DNA of 44,758 bases from UBA7985 sp965661545 (GTDB lineage Bacteria > Pseudomonadota > Alphaproteobacteria > UBA7985): assembly GCA_965661545.1 (NCBI GenBank), contig CBFIEF010000025.1, forward strand, positions 1 through 44,758. Reading direction: 5' to 3'. Both the position numbers and the translations under genes were made by a program. Of the stretch, positions 41,493 through 44,758 are shown piece after piece. The notes under the pieces are model-generated. The model saw only the letters and a list, made by a program, of their open reading frames with translations. It ran no database searches and was not told the origin of the DNA. Each line of letters starts with the position of its first letter. Positions within the stretch are counted from its first letter, which is position 1.

Positions 41493-42757
41493 TGACGATC
41501 ATTCAGGACGCAGTGGATATTCTCAAATCCAACGACCGAGGCGAGTTCTCGGTCCCAACGCACGGGCTTTACCCGGTCCAGTTCAACTGGGATTCGGCTT
41601 TTGCTGCGTTGGGATATCGTCAGTTTGCGCCCCAGCGTGCTGTGCGGGAGGTCGAGTTGCTGCTCGAGGCACAGTGGGCCGACGGGATGGTGCCACACAT
41701 CATTTTTCGCGGTGATCACGACGGCTATTTCCCCGGCCCAGACGTGTGGTCAACCGGTCAGCCCATCCCGACCAGCGGCATCACCCAGCCCCCGGTTGCG
41801 GGCTCTATTCTGCGGCGTTTGATTGAAAGCGGCGTCGAGGTTGAAAAGGACCGCTTGGCCGTGATGGTGCGTCGTTTGGACGGCTGGTACGACTGGTTCA
41901 CCCGTGCGCGCCAGTGCGAAGACAGCGGCGCTATTTTGGTGATCCACCCCTGGGAATCTGGCCGTGACAATCTCAGCGATTGGGATCCAGCGATGGCGGC
42001 TGTGGTGCCGGATACGGGCCTTGGCGACTACAAGCGCAGGGATCTAGAGCACGTGGACGCCAGCCAACGCCCAACCAAGGAAGAGTATGATCGCTACTTG
42101 ACCATCGTGCGCTTTGGTCGTGATTGCGGGTGGGATCAGGCCCACTTGGGCAAGCACAGCCCGTTTCGTATGATTGACCCCGGCATGACGGCAATGTTGC
42201 TCCGCTCCGAGCGGGATCTGGTGTGGTTACAGGCGCAAACGGGCCAAGACATTAGCGCGACCAAAGCGCGGATCAAGCGGCTTGAAGAGGGCTGGCGATC
42301 GCTGTGGAACAGTCGGGTCAAGGGCTTTACCAGCCGCAATTTGAGCACTGGCGAGCTGACGGATGCAGTTTCGGCGGCGTCCTTTTTGGGGCCTTACGCG
42401 GGCATGTTGGATCACCTGGGCGAGACGCTTGATCACTTTGACCGGATCGCGAGCCAAGTTGAATACATGATTCCGAGCTTTGACCCCGGTTCTGAGGGCT
42501 TTGACCCGCAGCGGTATTGGCGGGGTCCAGTGTGGCATGTGATCAACAATCGGATTGGTCTGGGCTTGCGCGAAATCGGTGAGCTGGATCGGTCAGAGCG
42601 CGTGCGGCGGGATACGGCGCGATTGACCGAGAAATCCGGCTTCAGCGAATATTTTGACCCCCTGACTGGCGAAGGGTTGGGCGGTAAGTCGTTCACGTGG
42701 ACCGCGTCGGTTTATCTGGACTGGGCGTGCGATCAAGCCGCTGTGCCAACGGCCTAA
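41492..42757 (+). CDS. GH63-type glucosylglycerate/mannosylglycerate hydrolase-like glycosidase
   Basis: Cytoplasmic (alpha/alpha)6-barrel glycosidase of 421 residues, the length of bacterial MGH/GgH enzymes. Typical segments are GLYPVQFNWDSAFAALGYRQF (25-45), WADGMVPHIIF, IHPWESGRDNLSDWD with Asp159 as likely general acid, YWRGPVWHVINNRIG and TGEGLGGKSFTWTAS with Glu394 as likely base. No signal peptide is present, so it acts on imported substrate. The predicted reaction is hydrolysis of a hexosyl-glycerate compatible solute to sugar and glycerate. Trehalase or other GH63/GH37-like activities are less likely given the length and the ESGRDN motif. Confidence 0.82.
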   Translation: MTIIQDAVDILKSNDRGEFSVPTHGLYPVQFNWDSAFAALGYRQFAPQRAVREVELLLEAQWADGMVPHIIFRGDHDGYFPGPDVWSTGQPIPTSGITQPPVAGSILRRLIESGVEVEKDRLAVMVRRLDGWYDWFTRARQCEDSGAILVIHPWESGRDNLSDWDPAMAAVVPDTGLGDYKRRDLEHVDASQRPTKEEYDRYLTIVRFGRDCGWDQAHLGKHSPFRMIDPGMTAMLLRSERDLVWLQAQTGQDISATKARIKRLEEGWRSLWNSRVKGFTSRNLSTGELTDAVSAASFLGPYAGMLDHLGETLDHFDRIASQVEYMIPSFDPGSEGFDPQRYWRGPVWHVINNRIGLGLREIGELDRSERVRRDTARLTEKSGFSEYFDPLTGEGLGGKSFTWTASVYLDWACDQAAVPTA

Positions 42758-42782
42758 GCGAGCGGATAGGAGGGCTTTTCCC

Positions 42783-43847
42783 ATGTCAGCGATCACCATT
42801 GAGGGGCTGTATAAGTCCTTTGGCTCTGTTCCCGTCATCAAGGGCGTGGATCTGGAAATTCAGGATAAGGAATTCGTCGTTTTTGTCGGCCCTTCGGGCT
42901 GCGGCAAATCCACCATGTTGCGCTTGATTGCGGGCTTGGAAGAAGCCACAGCAGGTTCGCTGCACTTGGGCGAAACCGATGTTACCAGCCTGACCGCCCC
43001 AGAGCGCGGGCTGGCAATGGTATTTCAGTCCTACGCGCTGTATCCGCACAAAACCGTCGGGGAGAACATGGCCTTTCCGCTGAAAGTCGCGGGCGTGTCG
43101 GCAGCAGAGGTGCGGGACAAGGTGCAGAAGGCGGCGGAAATCCTGCAGCTGGAGGCCTTGCTGGACCGTAAGCCCAAGGAGCTATCAGGCGGACAGCGGC
43201 AGCGGGTGGCAATTGGGCGCTGTATCGTGCGCGACCCCAAGGCGTTTCTGTTCGATGAGCCGCTATCGAACCTTGATGCGGCCCTGCGGGTAGAAATGCG
43301 GGTTCAGATCGCGCGCTTGCATAAGCAACTGGCCGCAACAATGATTTACGTCACGCATGACCAGATCGAAGCAATGACGCTCGCGGACCGGATCGTGGTG
43401 TTCTCCGCTGGCCAGATTGAGCAGATTGGCGCGCCACTGGATTTGTATGAGAACCCGGCAAACCTGTTTGTTGCGACCTTTATCGGTTCACCGAAGATGA
43501 ATATTTTGGGCGCGGAAGCGCTGGCTGGGGCTGATGTCACGCTGTCGAGCACGCGCGTGCCCCATGCGGACGCTCAGGTCGCACATTTCGGTATTCGGCC
43601 AGAGCACTTATCCCTGAGTGTGGGCGCTCAGTCGGGTGAGAATCGCTTGGTGGGCGAAGTTGGTATCTTCGAAAAACTGGGCGGCGATAGTTTCTATCAC
43701 GTTGATGTTGCGGGACTTGGCACTCTGGTCGCTCGAACGCCGCCGACGGCGGAATATCGCGAGGGTGAAACGGTGACGCTGACGATTGATCCAAGCCAAC
43801 TCCACGCCTTTGGCCGTGATGAAAAGAGCCTTGCAGGGGCGGGATAG
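42783..43847 (+). CDS. ABC sugar-transporter ATPase, UgpC/MalK type
   Basis: ATP-hydrolysing subunit of 354 residues for the two permeases upstream. Motifs are Walker A GPSGCGKST (36-44), Q-loop FQSYALYPHKTV, signature LSGGQRQRVAIGR (134-146), Walker B FLFDEP (155-160), and the switch His in YVTHDQIEAMTLADR. A C-terminal TOBE domain (about 240-354) completes the MalK-like form. A GGAGG site precedes ATG 42783, 25 bases after the hydrolase. It is the last gene of the operon, before a strong terminator. Confidence 0.96.
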   Translation: MSAITIEGLYKSFGSVPVIKGVDLEIQDKEFVVFVGPSGCGKSTMLRLIAGLEEATAGSLHLGETDVTSLTAPERGLAMVFQSYALYPHKTVGENMAFPLKVAGVSAAEVRDKVQKAAEILQLEALLDRKPKELSGGQRQRVAIGRCIVRDPKAFLFDEPLSNLDAALRVEMRVQIARLHKQLAATMIYVTHDQIEAMTLADRIVVFSAGQIEQIGAPLDLYENPANLFVATFIGSPKMNILGAEALAGADVTLSSTRVPHADAQVAHFGIRPEHLSLSVGAQSGENRLVGEVGIFEKLGGDSFYHVDVAGLGTLVARTPPTAEYREGETVTLTIDPSQLHAFGRDEKSLAGAG

Positions 43848-43894
43848 AACGGTTCCGGGTTGAGTCAGACCCAAGGGAGTTTTGACCAAAATGA

Positions 43895-43929
43895 AAAAAG
43901 GGGTCTTCCGTGCCGGAAGTCCCCTTTTT
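43895..43929. terminator. strong bidirectional terminator
   Basis: AAAAAGGGG, then CTTCCG/CGGAAG around a TGC loop, then CCCCTTTTT form a stem of about 15 base pairs with one T/T mismatch (43895-43910 with 43914-43929). A-runs and T-runs on both sides allow termination of the ABC operon and of the convergent AbrB-family gene. Confidence 0.88.
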
Positions 43930-43983
43930 GCGCTTTTCTTGAGCCCAACACGTTGGGCTGAACCTCTGAGCTGTATCAGCGTC

Positions 43984-44758
43984 CTAGGTCTTCGGCGGGT
44001 TTCCCAGCGGCATCAGCCCCAGCACGAACCCCATGCGGAACAAGTGGTGCATGGTGACAAAGGCCACCTCGTACCCCATTGCCACGGCCAGCAAAGACAG
44101 CTCAGACGCGCCCCCCGCCGACACGGAAAAGAACGTACGAGCAAAGGGTTGGTCGCTGATCAGAGTCAGGACAAAGGCCGAGCCCGCCGCCAGACCAATC
44201 ATCCAGAGCGCGATGATGTAGGCATCGGGGACGTAGCGTCCCAATTCGCGAAAACTCACCTGGGCCATGCGCGCGCCGATGGATGAACCGAGGATGACTT
44301 GCAGCAGGGCGACGCCTTCGAATGGCCGGTCAAAGGGCAGCAGCCCGAACCCACCCCAAATTGCTGACAGCAGCATCGGTCCCAGCAGCCATATCATCGG
44401 CAGCCGCAGCACGCGGGCGCCCAAGACGCCAAGGGTGCCCAAAGCCAGCCACTGTACCCCTGTCAGCAGCCCGGTTTCCCAGATGTGCACCTGTCCCCCC
44501 GGGACCGCTTGGCCGTTGAAGTCATCGACCGTTAGCCAGACGACGATGGGGGAAAGGATGAACACGGTTGAGACGCGGACCAAGTGGATCAGGGCGACCA
44601 CGTGGTCTTTGTTGGTGTAGGCCCGCGACACGGCGATAACTTCACTCAGCCCGGCGGGTTGTGAGGAAAACCATGCAGTGGCACGGTCATAGCCGCGGAC
44701 ATAGCGCAGGAAGCCGTAGCTGGTCCATGTCATCACCAGTGTCAGGCTCGCCAGCAGC
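43984..44758 (-). CDS. AbrB-family integral membrane protein (5' end outside window)
   Basis: Second AbrB-type protein. The frame stays open to the right edge (LLASLTLVMTWTSYG upstream of the first internal start), so at least 258 residues are seen and roughly the first 100 are missing. Visible parts are SSQPAGLSEVIAVSRAYTNKDHVVALIHLVR, matching the end of the first repeat, LRLPMIWLLGPMLLSAIWGG, and SAGGASELSLLAVAMGYEVAFVTMHHLFR in the second repeat. It resembles the protein at 28372-29463 in layout but is clearly diverged. Its 3' end faces the ABC operon across the shared terminator. Function is unknown. Confidence 0.88.
   Translation of the reverse strand, partial: LLASLTLVMTWTSYGFLRYVRGYDRATAWFSSQPAGLSEVIAVSRAYTNKDHVVALIHLVRVSTVFILSPIVVWLTVDDFNGQAVPGGQVHIWETGLLTGVQWLALGTLGVLGARVLRLPMIWLLGPMLLSAIWGGFGLLPFDRPFEGVALLQVILGSSIGARMAQVSFRELGRYVPDAYIIALWMIGLAAGSAFVLTLISDQPFARTFFSVSAGGASELSLLAVAMGYEVAFVTMHHLFRMGFVLGLMPLGNPPKT

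Noticed and set aside
37428..43847. annotation as the alpha-glucoside aglEFGAK operon
   Set aside because: Layout and operators are similar, but the glycosidase is GH63 MGH/GgH-like rather than a GH13 alpha-glucosidase, and both permeases carry extra domains.
1..44758. search for CRISPR arrays, insertion sequences, phage genes, tRNA or rRNA
   Set aside because: No regularly spaced repeats, transposase or integrase motifs, or structural RNA signatures were seen; the window reads as stable metabolic operons.

Overview
The window is a densely packed, moderately GC-rich stretch of chromosome from what is most likely a marine alphaproteobacterium of the Rhodobacterales (roseobacter) type. This is an inference from several signs: three tripartite tricarboxylate transporter (TTT) systems, AbrB-family membrane proteins, YtoQ, a compatible-solute-type ABC operon, coupled ATGA gene junctions and strong GGAGG ribosome sites. 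I see no rRNA, tRNA, insertion sequence, phage gene or CRISPR array. The window holds catabolic operons: imported organic acids, amines and a glycoside are taken up and degraded.

Region 1 (1-12330) is a probable amine/amino-acid catabolic locus. It has a PuuC-like aldehyde dehydrogenase divergent from an IclR regulator, a class III aminotransferase, a group II (aromatic-amino-acid type) decarboxylase, a complete TTT system in the order tctB-tctA-tctC, a class I glutamine amidotransferase, a cytochrome P450 and a glutamine-synthetase-like ligase. Ligase, amidase, aldehyde dehydrogenase and transaminase recall the E. coli Puu gamma-glutamylation pathway. The flavin oxidase step is missing, and a P450 sits where it would be expected. 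This is the most interesting pathway hypothesis in the window.

Region 2 (12331-16568) contains a YtoQ-like protein, a metallo-beta-lactamase-fold hydrolase and 4-hydroxybenzoate 3-monooxygenase (pobA), then an SGNH esterase converging on an epoxide-hydrolase-like protein.

Region 3 (15594-34001) holds two TTT modules facing each other, each controlled by a TctDE-like two-component system. Module A has tctD-tctE-CaiB/BaiF CoA-transferase-alpha/beta hydrolase on the minus strand. Divergent from it is a long plus-strand operon: an ABC-type binding protein without a transporter, tctC, tctB, tctA, an AtuA/DUF1446 protein, a DUF4387 protein, tcuA, tcuB and an AbrB-family protein. TcuA and TcuB point to oxidation of tricarballylate to cis-aconitate. 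Module B on the minus strand is tctC, a tctA-tctB fusion and prpF, divergent from its own response regulator and kinase (34127-36138). The two modules converge at 29463/29464 with no spacer.

Region 4 (36290-43929) is a LacI-regulated carbohydrate operon: two tandem operator-like palindromes, lacI, ABC binding protein, two unusual permeases, a GH63 glucosylglycerate/mannosylglycerate hydrolase-like enzyme and a UgpC/MalK-type ATPase, closed by a strong bidirectional terminator. The first permease has a DUF11/Ig-like periplasmic insert and the second an N-terminal extension of about four membrane segments. A 5'-truncated AbrB-family gene reads in from the right edge.

A cross-cutting pattern is that all four binding-protein genes followed by membrane-component or further operon genes (three tctC genes and the ABC binding protein) are followed directly by a near-perfect hairpin before the next gene.
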